Shown piece by piece: positions 28,261 to 37,376 of a stretch of 64,000 nucleotides of DNA. Position 1 is the stretch's first letter. Every line of letters starts with the position of its first letter. Source of the DNA: JADJSS01 sp964490845. Lineage in GTDB: Bacteria; Bacteroidota; Bacteroidia; Chitinophagales; JADIYW01. The notes under the pieces were generated by a model that ran no database searches, was not told the DNA's origin, and saw only the letters and a list, made by a program, of their open reading frames with translations. Both the position numbers and the translations under genes were made by a program. The stretch is from the NCBI GenBank assembly GCA_964490845.1, contig CAZBED010000006.1:1-64000 (forward strand). Direction: 5' to 3'.

Positions 28261-29889
28261 TTACAACTTCACCACTTTCTCACTCACCAGTTCATCATTC
28301 TGTTTGATGCTGATGATGTACTCACCACTTGGCAATGTATGCAGGTTGTTCAACTCAATTTTGTTAGTACCCTGTAAACTTGTTCCGTTCCAGACCGTCT
28401 CAACTGCCAGTTGTCCTGTAACATTTTGTACGGAGATGGTAATAAGTTTGCTTTCTCTGGCATTAAACTCCACCATAATGGCGTTGGAGAAAGGATTCGG
28501 GTATATTTTCAAATCGTTCAGTATACTATTGTTCCGCACACCGGAAATGACGGAAGTAGAGTCCATTTTAACTATCCGGAATTTGTCGAATAACTCGCCG
28601 TTGTCCTTGTAATACAAGGCCGTAAGAGTGTTTCCTTTTATATCGAGTATCATACTGCCGACTCCTTTGTCCGCTGCATATTTCTTGTACATCGCAGGAT
28701 ACATCTTACCATTGTCCGGTTCATGCTTTCCGCTGTTGCCTACCACTGCATACACGGTTCCTTTATTTTTATTCGTTCCGTAAGTGTATTTAATATACGT
28801 ACGGTTGCTGTCCGGGTTGCCGGAGGTGCTGTCTATCAGCATGGTCTGGCGGTTAAAATCACCTGACCAGCCATAATGTTTATTAATTAAATAGGAACGT
28901 TCATAAACATGGCTGTGTCCGCATAATACGAGGTCAATGCCATATTTTTCAAGAATTGGAATGATACGTTGTCGCATACCAATCATAAATAATTCAAACC
29001 CGTCATCCGAGTCGTGAGAACCTTTAGAGTAAGGCGGTTGATGCCAATAGGCTACTTTAAATTTTTTAGTAGAACTTTTTATGTCATTTTCTATCCAAGT
29101 TTTATATGAATTGGGTAAGTCGGTAAATAAATATTGCCACAACTCGGAATTAAGAGCGATAAAATGTGTATTTCCGAAATCATAAGAATAGTAATTTTCG
29201 GTATTGGATGCAACACCACCCATCTCAGCATTCTTAAATACTTCCACCATGTCAAAATAGGGTCCTCTGTGCTGGGAAGGATCATCGAAACGGTTGACAC
29301 TATTATAATCGTGATTGCCGGGTATCGGATAAAACGACTGAAACCGAAAGATGGAATCATATCCATAATCACTGCTAAATACATTGCGGGTATATTCAGC
29401 ATCCGTACCATCCGTATAGGTATTGTCGCCCAGCCACAACCAGCCATCTACCGTATTCGATTGCAGATAGTTTTCAAACCAGCGCCGCACTTTTATCTGT
29501 TCAGTATTACCCGCGCCAAAATCACCGGTTACCCAAAATTTAAAACCTGAAGTATCGCCGGGTACAGGAGCTGTGACGAAATGATGCTGTTCATTTCCAC
29601 CGGCTAAAGTGTTTTCGACAAATCCTATACTGTAGTAGTATGCGGATTTTGGATTTAAGCCGGATAACTTTACAATGTGATTCATCACCTTTGCCGTATC
29701 TGTAACACTGTTGGTCAGTGCTTCCGGTGTGGTTCCCCATTTGACGACAGATGCTGAGGCGGTGGAAGTGCGCCACATGATTTTCACACTGTTGTTGGTT
29801 AAACTCTGCAAATAAGGCCCTCTGGTCAGCGTCTGTGAAAATGATACAACAGAAATTAATAAGAAAAGCAAATTGAATATGATTCTCAT
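28261..29889 (-). CDS. Secreted purple-acid-phosphatase-like protein with type IX sorting domain
   Basis: The 542-residue product has a signal peptide (LLFLLISVVSFSQ) and an N-terminal Fn3-like domain (about 20-110). The metallophosphoesterase domain (about 115-430) has GDFGAGN, GDNTYTDG, GNHDY, WHQPPYSKGSHD and GHSHVYERS metal-binding motifs. A C-terminal sorting domain (about 460-542) has the IYPNPFSN start and the SGEYIISI end. Signal peptide plus sorting domain make it a predicted type IX cargo exported to the surface or medium, where it may release phosphate from organic esters. It is a single gene on the minus strand. Confidence 0.9.
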   Translation of the reverse strand: MRIIFNLLFLLISVVSFSQTLTRGPYLQSLTNNSVKIMWRTSTASASVVKWGTTPEALTNSVTDTAKVMNHIVKLSGLNPKSAYYYSIGFVENTLAGGNEQHHFVTAPVPGDTSGFKFWVTGDFGAGNTEQIKVRRWFENYLQSNTVDGWLWLGDNTYTDGTDAEYTRNVFSSDYGYDSIFRFQSFYPIPGNHDYNSVNRFDDPSQHRGPYFDMVEVFKNAEMGGVASNTENYYSYDFGNTHFIALNSELWQYLFTDLPNSYKTWIENDIKSSTKKFKVAYWHQPPYSKGSHDSDDGFELFMIGMRQRIIPILEKYGIDLVLCGHSHVYERSYLINKHYGWSGDFNRQTMLIDSTSGNPDSNRTYIKYTYGTNKNKGTVYAVVGNSGKHEPDNGKMYPAMYKKYAADKGVGSMILDIKGNTLTALYYKDNGELFDKFRIVKMDSTSVISGVRNNSILNDLKIYPNPFSNAIMVEFNARESKLITISVQNVTGQLAVETVWNGTSLQGTNKIELNNLHTLPSGEYIISIKQNDELVSEKVVKL

Positions 29890-29958
29890 AATACCGGTTT
29901 TTATAAAGTTACAATTTAAGTCCGATATAATCAGAAAGAGAAAGGTGGAATTTTCGTG

Positions 29959-30420
29959 TTATTTCCGGTCAATGATAACGCCGATATCGGAAACCCCGTC
30001 TAAGGGGTCTTTACGCATTAACTGGATAATTTGCATTGTGTAATTACCTTTTGCAGAAAGCGGAAGGTTTGTTTTCAATGGAACGGTTTGCGTACATAAA
30101 CTGCCCGAACTTTTTCCATAAGGTTTGCCATCGTTCTTAAATAGCGGTATTTCGTAACGGAAACTCGTGTCTATCCCGTTTCCTTTAATCAGGACTTTCA
30201 GCCACAGGTTGCTGAATTCATATTCTTTGGAATGCCTCACACTTAAGGAATATTTGTAATGATAGTTGGCTTCCCCAATCGGTATGTTGTATGTCAGTGT
30301 ATCGGCAGCGTTCCATTTTTTTATATCCACGCTTTTATATTCATTGTAAAAATGCTTTTGTTCGCAGGCGATGAATCCGACGCATAACAATAATAAATAA
30401 ATAAGTGGGATGTTTTTCAT
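29959..30420 (-). CDS. gldH: Gliding-motility lipoprotein GldH
   Basis: GldH is a lipoprotein needed for gliding in Flavobacterium; its exact role is unknown. The 153-residue product has a lipoprotein signal (IYLLLLCVGFIAC) and family patterns: FYNEYKSVDIKKW, YSLSVRHSKEYEFSNLWL, the GKSSGS loop and the C-terminal MQIIQLMRKDPLDGVSDIG. An earlier ATG (30483) overlaps the ligA stop as TAATG, but it would put 21 polar residues before the signal peptide, so 30420 is preferred. It lies downstream of phhB and ligA on the same strand. Confidence 0.85.
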   Translation of the reverse strand: MKNIPLIYLLLLCVGFIACEQKHFYNEYKSVDIKKWNAADTLTYNIPIGEANYHYKYSLSVRHSKEYEFSNLWLKVLIKGNGIDTSFRYEIPLFKNDGKPYGKSSGSLCTQTVPLKTNLPLSAKGNYTMQIIQLMRKDPLDGVSDIGVIIDRK

Positions 30421-30482
30421 GGTATTTCTAATCGTTGCAAATATACAGGTTGATTTTTGGTTGAAATAACTTAGTACGGACA

Positions 30483-32630
30483 TTATTCAATCATTTTCAA
30501 GAAATCCTCTTCATCAATAATTTTAACGGAAGGTATCTTTTGTGCTTTGGTCAGCTTGCTTCCGGCTTTTTCTCCCGCAATCAGGTAATCCAGGTTGGGA
30601 CTGACAGCGCTCAGGTTTTTCCCACCGTTTTTTTCTACCAGCACTTTTGCTTCATCTCTTGAGAACCGGGTAAGTGTTCCCGTAAATAAAAAAGTTTTGC
30701 CTTCCAGTTTGCTTGAATCTAATACCTCTTCCTTTCTGGAAATATTTAAGCCCAGTTTTTCTAAGTCTTTTATCAGCTGAATGTTTTCTTCGTCCGTAAA
30801 AAACTGAAACAGAGATTGTGCCACTTTTGGCCCAACATCTTCCAGCGTGGCATATTGTTCTTCTGTCCAATGGCGGAAGTCGGTCAGTTTATCAACCTTT
30901 TTTGCCAGCATTTTTGCGGTAGTGCTGCCGATATGCCGAATCCCTAATCCTACAATCAAGCGGTATAATTCACTAGACTTCGAAGTCTCAATTCCATCTT
31001 TAAGATTCTGAACGGATTTATCTTTCCAGCCTTCCAGTTGCCGTACTTTATCATAATCTATCTTGTAAATAGACGTGAAATCCTGTATGATATTTTCCCG
31101 TAAAAAGGTTCGAATAATTTCTTCACCTAATCCTGAGATATCCATGGCTTGCTTGGATACAAAATGGATTAAATGTTCTTCCAGTTGTGCCGGGCAATTG
31201 GGATTAATACATCGCCAGACACTTTCATCCATAGGTTTTACCAAATGATGCTGACAGGACGGACACTCTGTTGGAAATTTTATTTTGGTTTCATGCCCCG
31301 TCCTGCGTTCGGGAATACTGCCCACAATATAGGGAATCACATCACCGGCTCTTTCCACCATTACGGTATCCTGCAACCGTATATCCTTGTCAAGGATAAA
31401 ATCTTGATTGTGCAGGGAGATGGAGCTTATTTCCACGCCCATCAATTGTATCGGGTCAATTTTAGCTACCGGTGTGATGGCGCCGGTTCTTCCTACCTGA
31501 AATTCCACTTTTCGCAAAACGGAAGTAGCTTGTTTAGCCTTAAATTTATAGGCAACCGCCCACTTTGGATGATGCGAGGTTCTGCCTATTAATTGTTGTT
31601 GCTGGATGTTATTGACTTTAATAACCATGCCATCGATATCAAAAGGATAGCTGTCGCGTTTTTGCTCCCAGTGCTTGCAGAAATTCTCAACCTGTTCGAT
31701 GTCGGTGAAAATGCCCCTTTCTTTGTAAGGGGTCTTGAAGCCTAAAGCTGTCAGTACCTCCAGGTTTTTATCATGAGATTTAAAAATGTTCGTTATATCG
31801 TTGCCGTTCTTATCTTCGGCATATCCCAACTGATAGATGATGGCATCTAATTTCCGGGCGGCAACTTCTGAAGCATCTTTCAGGCGTAAACTGCCGGCAG
31901 CGGTATTTCTGGCATTTTTATAAAGTTCCAGTTCTTTCTTATGCTCTTTGCGCAAGATTTCATTTTGTAGTCTGCGTTCTTCATTTATTTTTTCAAGAAT
32001 TGCCAGCTCCAGTAAAACCTCGCCGCGCAGTTCAATTTTCTGAATTCCGTATTTTGAAAATGCTGCTTTCAGCGGAATAGATTTGATGGCTTTGGCATTT
32101 GCGGTAATTTCATCGCCTTCGATGCCATTTCCGCGGGTGGCAGCCCTTACCAGTCTGTCATGCTCATATACAATGGCAATACTGCTGCCGTCGAATTTCG
32201 GTTCTGCGATATATTCAACGATGGTGTGCTGCAATAAGGCTTCTTTCGCTTTTCTGTCGAACTCATTTAAGTCTTCAATATTATAAGAGTTTTCCAGCGA
32301 CAACATCGGTACCAGATGCTGTACGGTTTGAAATTCATTGTTCAGTCCTTTGGCTACCCGCTGGGTAGGAGAATCCGACGTAATAAGATTAGGGTTTTCT
32401 TCTTCAATGGATTTTAATTTTTTGAACAACCGGTCATAATCGTAGTCGGTTATCAGGGGACGTGCATCGACATAATAGCGCTTGTCATGAAAGTTGATAA
32501 CGGTTTTGAGTTCTTCACAAAAAGATTCCAGTTTATCTTCTGAGATAAAATCATCGAGATGCGTTAACAGTTTTTCTGTTAATGAAATCAGTTCGTAATT
32601 ATTACCGGAAGAGAATAAATCAGGTGTCAT
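30483..32630 (-). CDS. ligA: NAD-dependent DNA ligase
   Basis: LigA seals nicks in replication and repair using NAD. The 715-residue protein has the Ia domain (YYVDARPLITDYDYD), the adenylation Lys in EPKFDG, TRGNGIEGDEIT, the OB fold, a Cys4 zinc finger (CPSCQ...CINPNCPAQ), helix-hairpin-helix repeats and a C-terminal BRCT domain (GKTFLFTGTLTRFSRDEA). It is about 40 residues longer than many LigA proteins, with an N-terminal extension. Its ATG overlaps the phhB stop (ATGA at 32630-32627), and its stop overlaps a possible gldH ATG, indicating one operon. Confidence 0.97.
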   Translation of the reverse strand: MTPDLFSSGNNYELISLTEKLLTHLDDFISEDKLESFCEELKTVINFHDKRYYVDARPLITDYDYDRLFKKLKSIEEENPNLITSDSPTQRVAKGLNNEFQTVQHLVPMLSLENSYNIEDLNEFDRKAKEALLQHTIVEYIAEPKFDGSSIAIVYEHDRLVRAATRGNGIEGDEITANAKAIKSIPLKAAFSKYGIQKIELRGEVLLELAILEKINEERRLQNEILRKEHKKELELYKNARNTAAGSLRLKDASEVAARKLDAIIYQLGYAEDKNGNDITNIFKSHDKNLEVLTALGFKTPYKERGIFTDIEQVENFCKHWEQKRDSYPFDIDGMVIKVNNIQQQQLIGRTSHHPKWAVAYKFKAKQATSVLRKVEFQVGRTGAITPVAKIDPIQLMGVEISSISLHNQDFILDKDIRLQDTVMVERAGDVIPYIVGSIPERRTGHETKIKFPTECPSCQHHLVKPMDESVWRCINPNCPAQLEEHLIHFVSKQAMDISGLGEEIIRTFLRENIIQDFTSIYKIDYDKVRQLEGWKDKSVQNLKDGIETSKSSELYRLIVGLGIRHIGSTTAKMLAKKVDKLTDFRHWTEEQYATLEDVGPKVAQSLFQFFTDEENIQLIKDLEKLGLNISRKEEVLDSSKLEGKTFLFTGTLTRFSRDEAKVLVEKNGGKNLSAVSPNLDYLIAGEKAGSKLTKAQKIPSVKIIDEEDFLKMIE

Positions 32631-32860
32631 ACCAAAGCGTCAATTGCTGCTGCTAATTTATGGTCTTTTTCCGTAACTACATTGCCTGCATCGTGGGTTT
32701 GCAGCGAAATGATTACTTTATTATATACATTGAACAGTTCGGGATGATGGTTTTGTTTTTCCGAGAGTATAGCCACTTTTGTTAAAAAACCAAAAGCCTC
32801 GGTGAAATCGGCAAAATGGAATTCTTTCACCAGTTTATTATCTTTTGTAATCCAACTCAT
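32627..32860 (-). CDS. phhB: 4a-hydroxytetrahydrobiopterin dehydratase
   Basis: This small enzyme regenerates tetrahydropterin cofactor after aromatic amino acid hydroxylation by dehydrating the carbinolamine. The product of about 77 residues carries the family active-site pattern with the paired His in EKQNHHPELFNVY and the later THDAGNVVTEKDH segment. ATG 32860 is preferred to the TTG at 32866. It overlaps ligA by 4 nt (ATGA), so the two are coupled. The matching hydroxylase is not in the window. Confidence 0.92.
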   Translation of the reverse strand: MSWITKDNKLVKEFHFADFTEAFGFLTKVAILSEKQNHHPELFNVYNKVIISLQTHDAGNVVTEKDHKLAAAIDALV

Positions 32861-32907
32861 ACGCAATATTTGATATCTTAGTTAAAGTTAAACAATAATT
32901 TATACCG

Positions 32908-33846
32908 ATGAATTTGAAATTGCGTTTTTTACTGTGGTTTGTCAATAACGTACAACCCATCCGGCAGGTGGATTATAAAGATATTCCCGGGCAAAGAAAA
33001 AAAAGTGAAAAAGTAGCTGACTTGGGAAAGTTATTATTCGATAAGAAGACGGATGTCAGAGAAATTAAAGACAGTGCTGTAGAAGGAATTCCAATAAGGA
33101 TATACAGATATTCCGCAGCTCCAAAGCAGCCGGTGATTATATATTTTCACGGAGGCGGTTTTGTCTATTACTCGATAGCATCGCATGACTATGTTGCCCG
33201 CCGCCATTGTGCTCTGAATCAGTGTACAGTGATTTCAGTGGACTACAGGCTGGCTCCTGAACACCCTTTTCCTGCTGCACACCAGGATGCTTATACGGTT
33301 ATTGAATATGTGTCCGAACATGCGGCAGCGTTAGGAATAGATGCTTCAAAGATTATCGTTGCCGGAGACAGCGCCGGCGCCAATATAGCGGCTTGTGCCT
33401 GTCATCATTTTAAAAAGCATCCGAAAATAAAACTTGCAGCTCAGGTGCTGGTCTATCCGTGGGTGGATGGCAAACTTGATACTCCATCCATTGAAAAATA
33501 TAAAACAGGATATTTACTGACCAAAGACGCTATGCAATGGTTTCAGCAGGCTTATACTCCTGATCCTGCCGATCATTGTAATCCGGAAGTCTCACCATTG
33601 TATCAGAATGATTTTAAAAACCTGCCACCTTGTTTTGTGCTTACCGCAGAATATGACCCGCTGAAAGATGAAGGGTTTTCCTATAGCCAGAAGTTGAAGG
33701 TAGGTGGAAATTCGGTATGGTATAAAGACTATAAAGGGCTCATACACGGATTTATGAATATGCCTTTTCTGAGCTCAGAATCTATGCGTGCATACAGTGA
33801 TATACAGGCGTTTTTAAAACAGGAGGTATATTCGAAAAAGAAATAA
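32908..33846 (+). CDS. Alpha/beta hydrolase, hormone-sensitive-lipase family
   Basis: This 312-residue, probably cytoplasmic esterase shows the family's oxyanion-hole HGGGF, the DYRLAPEHPFPAAHQDAY block, the nucleophile Ser in GDSAGAN, the acid in EYDPLKDEG and the His in LIHGF. These are all the catalytic elements of a type IV esterase. The first 25 residues are hydrophobic/basic but do not look like a cleaved signal peptide. The stop codon is 1 nt from the stop of the convergent exbD gene. Confidence 0.92.
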   Translation: MNLKLRFLLWFVNNVQPIRQVDYKDIPGQRKKSEKVADLGKLLFDKKTDVREIKDSAVEGIPIRIYRYSAAPKQPVIIYFHGGGFVYYSIASHDYVARRHCALNQCTVISVDYRLAPEHPFPAAHQDAYTVIEYVSEHAAALGIDASKIIVAGDSAGANIAACACHHFKKHPKIKLAAQVLVYPWVDGKLDTPSIEKYKTGYLLTKDAMQWFQQAYTPDPADHCNPEVSPLYQNDFKNLPPCFVLTAEYDPLKDEGFSYSQKLKVGGNSVWYKDYKGLIHGFMNMPFLSSESMRAYSDIQAFLKQEVYSKKK

Positions 33847-33847
33847 T

Positions 33848-34243
33848 TTATCGTTGTTCGGTACTTAATACCATCTTTAGTTTCAGCTTAGCGCCGAGGG
33901 ACATAATATCCACTAAGTCCTGAACTGTTAAATTATCCGCCACCCTCAATACAACAGTTGGGTCGGGGTTGTTTGCAAGGGCCGCCTGAAGCGCATTTTC
34001 CAAACCTTCCAAAGGTAATTCCGTTGTGTTGATGTAGTAACGTTTGTCAGCGGTAACAGAGAGGGTAATCGGTTGTTTGGCCAATTGTTCCGTACTATTC
34101 GCTTTGGGCAGCATCAGTTTTATCACATTGGGATTGGCCATAGTGGAGATAATCAAGAAGAATAACATCAGGAAGAACATGATATCATTCATGGATGCCA
34201 TGGCGTCTTCATCGTGAAACTGTCTGCGTCGTTTGATATTCAT
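33848..34243 (-). CDS. exbD: ExbD/TolR-family transport protein
   Basis: ExbD works with ExbB as a proton-driven motor that powers TonB-dependent outer-membrane transport or Tol function. The 131-residue protein has a short cytoplasmic N-terminus, one membrane helix (about 20-38) starting with the conserved Asp20 in MNDIMFFLMLFF that carries protons in the family, and a periplasmic domain ending in the DIMSLGAKLKL pattern. It follows exbB by 4 nt. No TonB gene is adjacent, so a Tol-like or separate motor role is also possible. Confidence 0.9.
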   Translation of the reverse strand: MNIKRRRQFHDEDAMASMNDIMFFLMLFFLIISTMANPNVIKLMLPKANSTEQLAKQPITLSVTADKRYYINTTELPLEGLENALQAALANNPDPTVVLRVADNLTVQDLVDIMSLGAKLKLKMVLSTEQR

Positions 34244-34247
34244 GTAA

Positions 34248-34946
34248 TTATTTTACCGGTTTTTGAATACCTTTTACAAATTCAAAAATCTTTATCTGCA
34301 ATTTCATGGAATAGTTGTCTATTCTGGTTAAGATGAAATGAAACCCCATGAATGCGATAACACCTACAATCAACCCCGTTCCGGAGGTAATCATTTTCTG
34401 ATAGAGACCGGTAGTAATGGTACCGATAGAGATATTGCCGCCCGAAGAAGCGATGTCATAAAAGATTCGGATAACGCCGAGAATGGTTCCGATGAAACCC
34501 AAACGCGGAGCGATACCGGAAATCATACTGATGTAACTGGTTCGTTTTTCCATTTCATTCAGCTCAATGCTGGATTGAATATCCAATGCCTTTTCTATAT
34601 GGTCTATTGGTTTACCCAATTGAGAAATTCCAGCCTGCAGAACATTTCCCAAAGCGGATTTATCCGCCAGACAAAGAGCATCTGCTCCCTGAATATTCCC
34701 TGCATATAATTTTTCCAGTACATCCCGGACTAAAGCGTCATTGATAGATGCACGTTTGCTGATGAAAATCAGGCGCTCGATAATGAAGAAAATAGCAAGC
34801 GCCAGAAATACCATCAGCGGTATCATCATAAATCCGCCTTTGAACAGTAGGTCGAGATACGATATTTCCTGTGAAGGCGCCGCTGTTGGAGCTAAAGCGT
34901 GCGTCGTATCTAAAACGGTCGTGGCTGCTTGCAAAAGTATTCCCAT
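34248..34946 (-). CDS. exbB: ExbB/MotA/TolQ-family proton channel protein
   Basis: The 232-residue protein has three membrane helices (about 33-58, 140-165 and 183-205) and the family signature GIAPRLGFIGTILGVIRIF plus TTGLYQKMITSGTGLIVG. These are the pore helices of the ExbB pentamer that couples proton flow to ExbD and TonB movement. An upstream TATTTTTG box (34972-34965) is its likely promoter, and exbD follows directly. The window contains one clear TonB-dependent receptor (44950-47931) that could use such energy. Confidence 0.92.
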   Translation of the reverse strand: MGILLQAATTVLDTTHALAPTAAPSQEISYLDLLFKGGFMMIPLMVFLALAIFFIIERLIFISKRASINDALVRDVLEKLYAGNIQGADALCLADKSALGNVLQAGISQLGKPIDHIEKALDIQSSIELNEMEKRTSYISMISGIAPRLGFIGTILGVIRIFYDIASSGGNISIGTITTGLYQKMITSGTGLIVGVIAFMGFHFILTRIDNYSMKLQIKIFEFVKGIQKPVK

Positions 34947-34964
34947 AATCTAAAGATATTTTAA

Positions 34965-34972
34965 CAAAAATA
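34965..34972 (-). promoter_or_regulatory. Promoter -7 box for exbB-exbD
   Basis: The minus strand reads TATTTTTG, an exact TAnnTTTG match, 18 nt before the exbB ATG. Confidence 0.5.
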
Positions 34973-35070
34973 AGATTTTATCAATAACGTCAAACACTTA
35001 TATACTATTGTGCTGTGGATAACTAAAAATTCAGGTTGTTTAGCTATTTTTAGGTTGTAAAATATCTTTC

Positions 35071-36381
35071 ATGCATCTGAAAAATCCACAGCTTCTTATT
35101 GGTTTGATGGTTATTTCTTTATCTGTTTTCTCTCAAACAAAAAGGATGCCTGAATTTGATTTGAATAAGGAAATTCCTGGGGCACAATATAAATTTTCTT
35201 TTGTACATATAACAGATACCCATATTGGTGAGGGAATTGCCGACTATGGGACTCCCGGTTTTTTTAATGATACGATGCCTGCCACTGATAATTCCAAACC
35301 GGCTAATGCCTTGCGGGAAGCAGTGAAGTGGATTAATTTTCATCAACAGGACAAGAATATTAAGTTCGTCGTGATATCCGGAGATTTGACAGGTAGCGCG
35401 GAAAAGTCGGAGTTCCTGAAATTTAAGGAGATTATGGATGGGTTGAAGGTGCCTTACGTTCCGGTTATTGGCAATCACGACATTTGGCCTTATGTGCGTT
35501 ATCAGGAAGAGGCGCCTTATGCATGCGGTGATTCTGTTATCAATGAAGTATTTGGTGCTGTCTACGATAGCGCAAAATTGTTTTTTGATAACTGGAATGA
35601 CGGCACACGATCGATGAGAACCTTTAATCCGGAAACAGGGCTGGAGCATTATCTCCAGAATTTTTCTTTTGAGTATGATGGATTTATATTTTACGGATTG
35701 GATTTTAATCCGCGCTATCATGTCAGCAAAGCAGAACCGGGCATCGGCCCTGAGGCGCAATTAATGGACTGGCCGGGCGGCACCTACCGATGGCTGAAAG
35801 AGGAACTGGCGATTAATCCGCACAAAAAAAATCACAACATCTTATTTTTTTCGCATCATCCGGCAACTGAAAATATTTTGGTGATATTGTCCAATTTTGT
35901 TTTTGACTGGGATGAATATACAAAGCTGACGGATATGCTGAAACCTTATAAGCCTAACTTAGGATTATGGATGACGGGCCATATTCACGTAGATTATGAT
36001 TATCCGTTGGTAGATAAAATCATGCGGGTAAGAGGGATGGCTGCCAATAAAGACAATGATTCTGCTTACTTTGAAGTAGTTAATGTGTATGAAGCGCCGG
36101 ATGTCTCCACAGGCTATCAACCCCCCAAAATGGATAAACCCACTCTTTACCCGAATCCAAACAATGGCAGGTTCATCATTCATCAGGAATTGATTCACTA
36201 CGGTAGTAGGGTGCAGATTCTGGATGTATCCGGACGGATGGTATTTGAGCAACGGCTGAGCAATGATGCAGGTAAAGCCGGATATTATGAGTTTGATTTC
36301 TCCTTCCTCTCAAAAGGCGCATATACTATTATGCTGACAGACGAAGATGGCAGCCGCTCACAAAAATTTGTTGTTCAGTAA
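35071..36381 (+). CDS. Secreted metallophosphoesterase with type IX sorting domain
   Basis: The 436-residue product has a signal peptide (LLIGLMVISLSVFSQ) and calcineurin-like metal motifs in order: ITDTHIGE, VISGDLTGS, GNHD, FFSHHPAT and TGHIHVD. A C-terminal sorting domain (about 355-436) has the LYPNPNNGRF start and the SKGAYTIML end. It is thus a second predicted type IX phosphoesterase cargo, unrelated in overall plan to the one at 28261. The substrate is unknown. Its stop directly abuts the stop of the convergent gene. Confidence 0.88.
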   Translation: MHLKNPQLLIGLMVISLSVFSQTKRMPEFDLNKEIPGAQYKFSFVHITDTHIGEGIADYGTPGFFNDTMPATDNSKPANALREAVKWINFHQQDKNIKFVVISGDLTGSAEKSEFLKFKEIMDGLKVPYVPVIGNHDIWPYVRYQEEAPYACGDSVINEVFGAVYDSAKLFFDNWNDGTRSMRTFNPETGLEHYLQNFSFEYDGFIFYGLDFNPRYHVSKAEPGIGPEAQLMDWPGGTYRWLKEELAINPHKKNHNILFFSHHPATENILVILSNFVFDWDEYTKLTDMLKPYKPNLGLWMTGHIHVDYDYPLVDKIMRVRGMAANKDNDSAYFEVVNVYEAPDVSTGYQPPKMDKPTLYPNPNNGRFIIHQELIHYGSRVQILDVSGRMVFEQRLSNDAGKAGYYEFDFSFLSKGAYTIMLTDEDGSRSQKFVVQ

Positions 36382-37311
36382 TTATTCTGCCATCCATTTT
36401 TCCATATCCTCCTGGCTCATGGTAATACCGTTAAATTTCTTTTTAACGATACTGTTGTCTACATACATGATAACAGGCAGGCTGATGCCGGCTACTTTTA
36501 TCCATTCGAGCGGACCTAGAAATAAATGATGAGGAATGTTTTGGGTATGCGTGTCTTCAAAAAATGTTTTTTCAAGTTTCTTATCCCCGTTTAATGCCAG
36601 ATAAACCGGAAGCGATGGGTTTTTCTTGTGTATGATAGCCAGTTTCTTGCCTGCAATCCTGCAATGCGGACACGACAAACTCATAAAAGCGATAATGTGC
36701 TTCCCTTTGGTCAGATCAATTTTTGGCTTTTCAATTTTTGAAGGAAGATACATAAGTTCCAGAGGCAATTTATAATTCACCTTTTCTTTGTCGAGTGTCG
36801 AAGAAAAAGTTGGATTTACCGGGTATATGAGAAACCCGAGGCATAAGGAACCTATCAGCAATACAGGGCTTACAATAAGTTTCCATTTGGAATTCCAGTA
36901 GTCCTTTCCCGTCAGCAGGTACAATACAAAAAAACAAACCAGCAGGAACACATTTTTCAGGATTCCCTGCAGCGGTGACATCACCACCAGTTCTCCAAAG
37001 CATCCGCAGTTGCCGATATTGCCTTCAGTGACAATTTTATAAACTAAGTACACCGAAAATATAAGGAGAAGGCCAATAGCAAATTTTACCGTGATCTTGC
37101 GCAGGGCGATATTCAACACTAGCAGCATGCCAAGAAAAAACTCCATACTGATAAACAGGCGGGCTATATAGGGTGAGGTCTTCCAGCTGGCCAGCCCCAT
37201 ATCTACAAACTGATATTCAAAAGGCTCCATAGGGTATATTTTGGAAGCGGCAGACACTATAAAAATGACGCCTAAGGAAATGCTGAGTAAAATGGAGAGC
37301 GCTTTTTTCAT
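36382..37311 (-). CDS. MauE/DoxX-like membrane protein fused to a thioredoxin-like domain
   Basis: The 309-residue protein has four or five membrane helices (residues 1-165) resembling the MauE/DoxX redox-associated family, including the NCGCFGE motif between helices, and then a periplasmic thioredoxin-like domain (about 195-309) with the SCPHCR redox centre. Such proteins are thought to pass electrons across the membrane to thiol partners. A TATTTTTG box lies exactly 4 nt before the ATG and overlaps the terminator of the upstream lipoprotein gene. Confidence 0.8.
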   Translation of the reverse strand: MKKALSILLSISLGVIFIVSAASKIYPMEPFEYQFVDMGLASWKTSPYIARLFISMEFFLGMLLVLNIALRKITVKFAIGLLLIFSVYLVYKIVTEGNIGNCGCFGELVVMSPLQGILKNVFLLVCFFVLYLLTGKDYWNSKWKLIVSPVLLIGSLCLGFLIYPVNPTFSSTLDKEKVNYKLPLELMYLPSKIEKPKIDLTKGKHIIAFMSLSCPHCRIAGKKLAIIHKKNPSLPVYLALNGDKKLEKTFFEDTHTQNIPHHLFLGPLEWIKVAGISLPVIMYVDNSIVKKKFNGITMSQEDMEKWMAE

Positions 37312-37315
37312 ACGA

Positions 37316-37323
37316 CAAAAATA
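37316..37323 (-). promoter_or_regulatory. Promoter -7 box 4 nt before the MauE-thioredoxin ATG
   Basis: The minus strand reads TATTTTTG, then TCGT, then ATG. The box lies in the T-run of the terminator at 37320-37347. Confidence 0.5.
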
Positions 37324-37347
37324 ATAAAAGGCAACACGAAGTTGCCT
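37320..37347 (-). terminator. Terminator after the small lipoprotein
   Basis: On the minus strand AGGCAAC and GTTGCCT pair around a 5-nt loop and are followed by TTTTATTATTTTT. It lies 30 nt after the stop of 37377-37646. Confidence 0.75.
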
Positions 37348-37376
37348 CTTATATAAGAAATAATTAATTAATCAGA

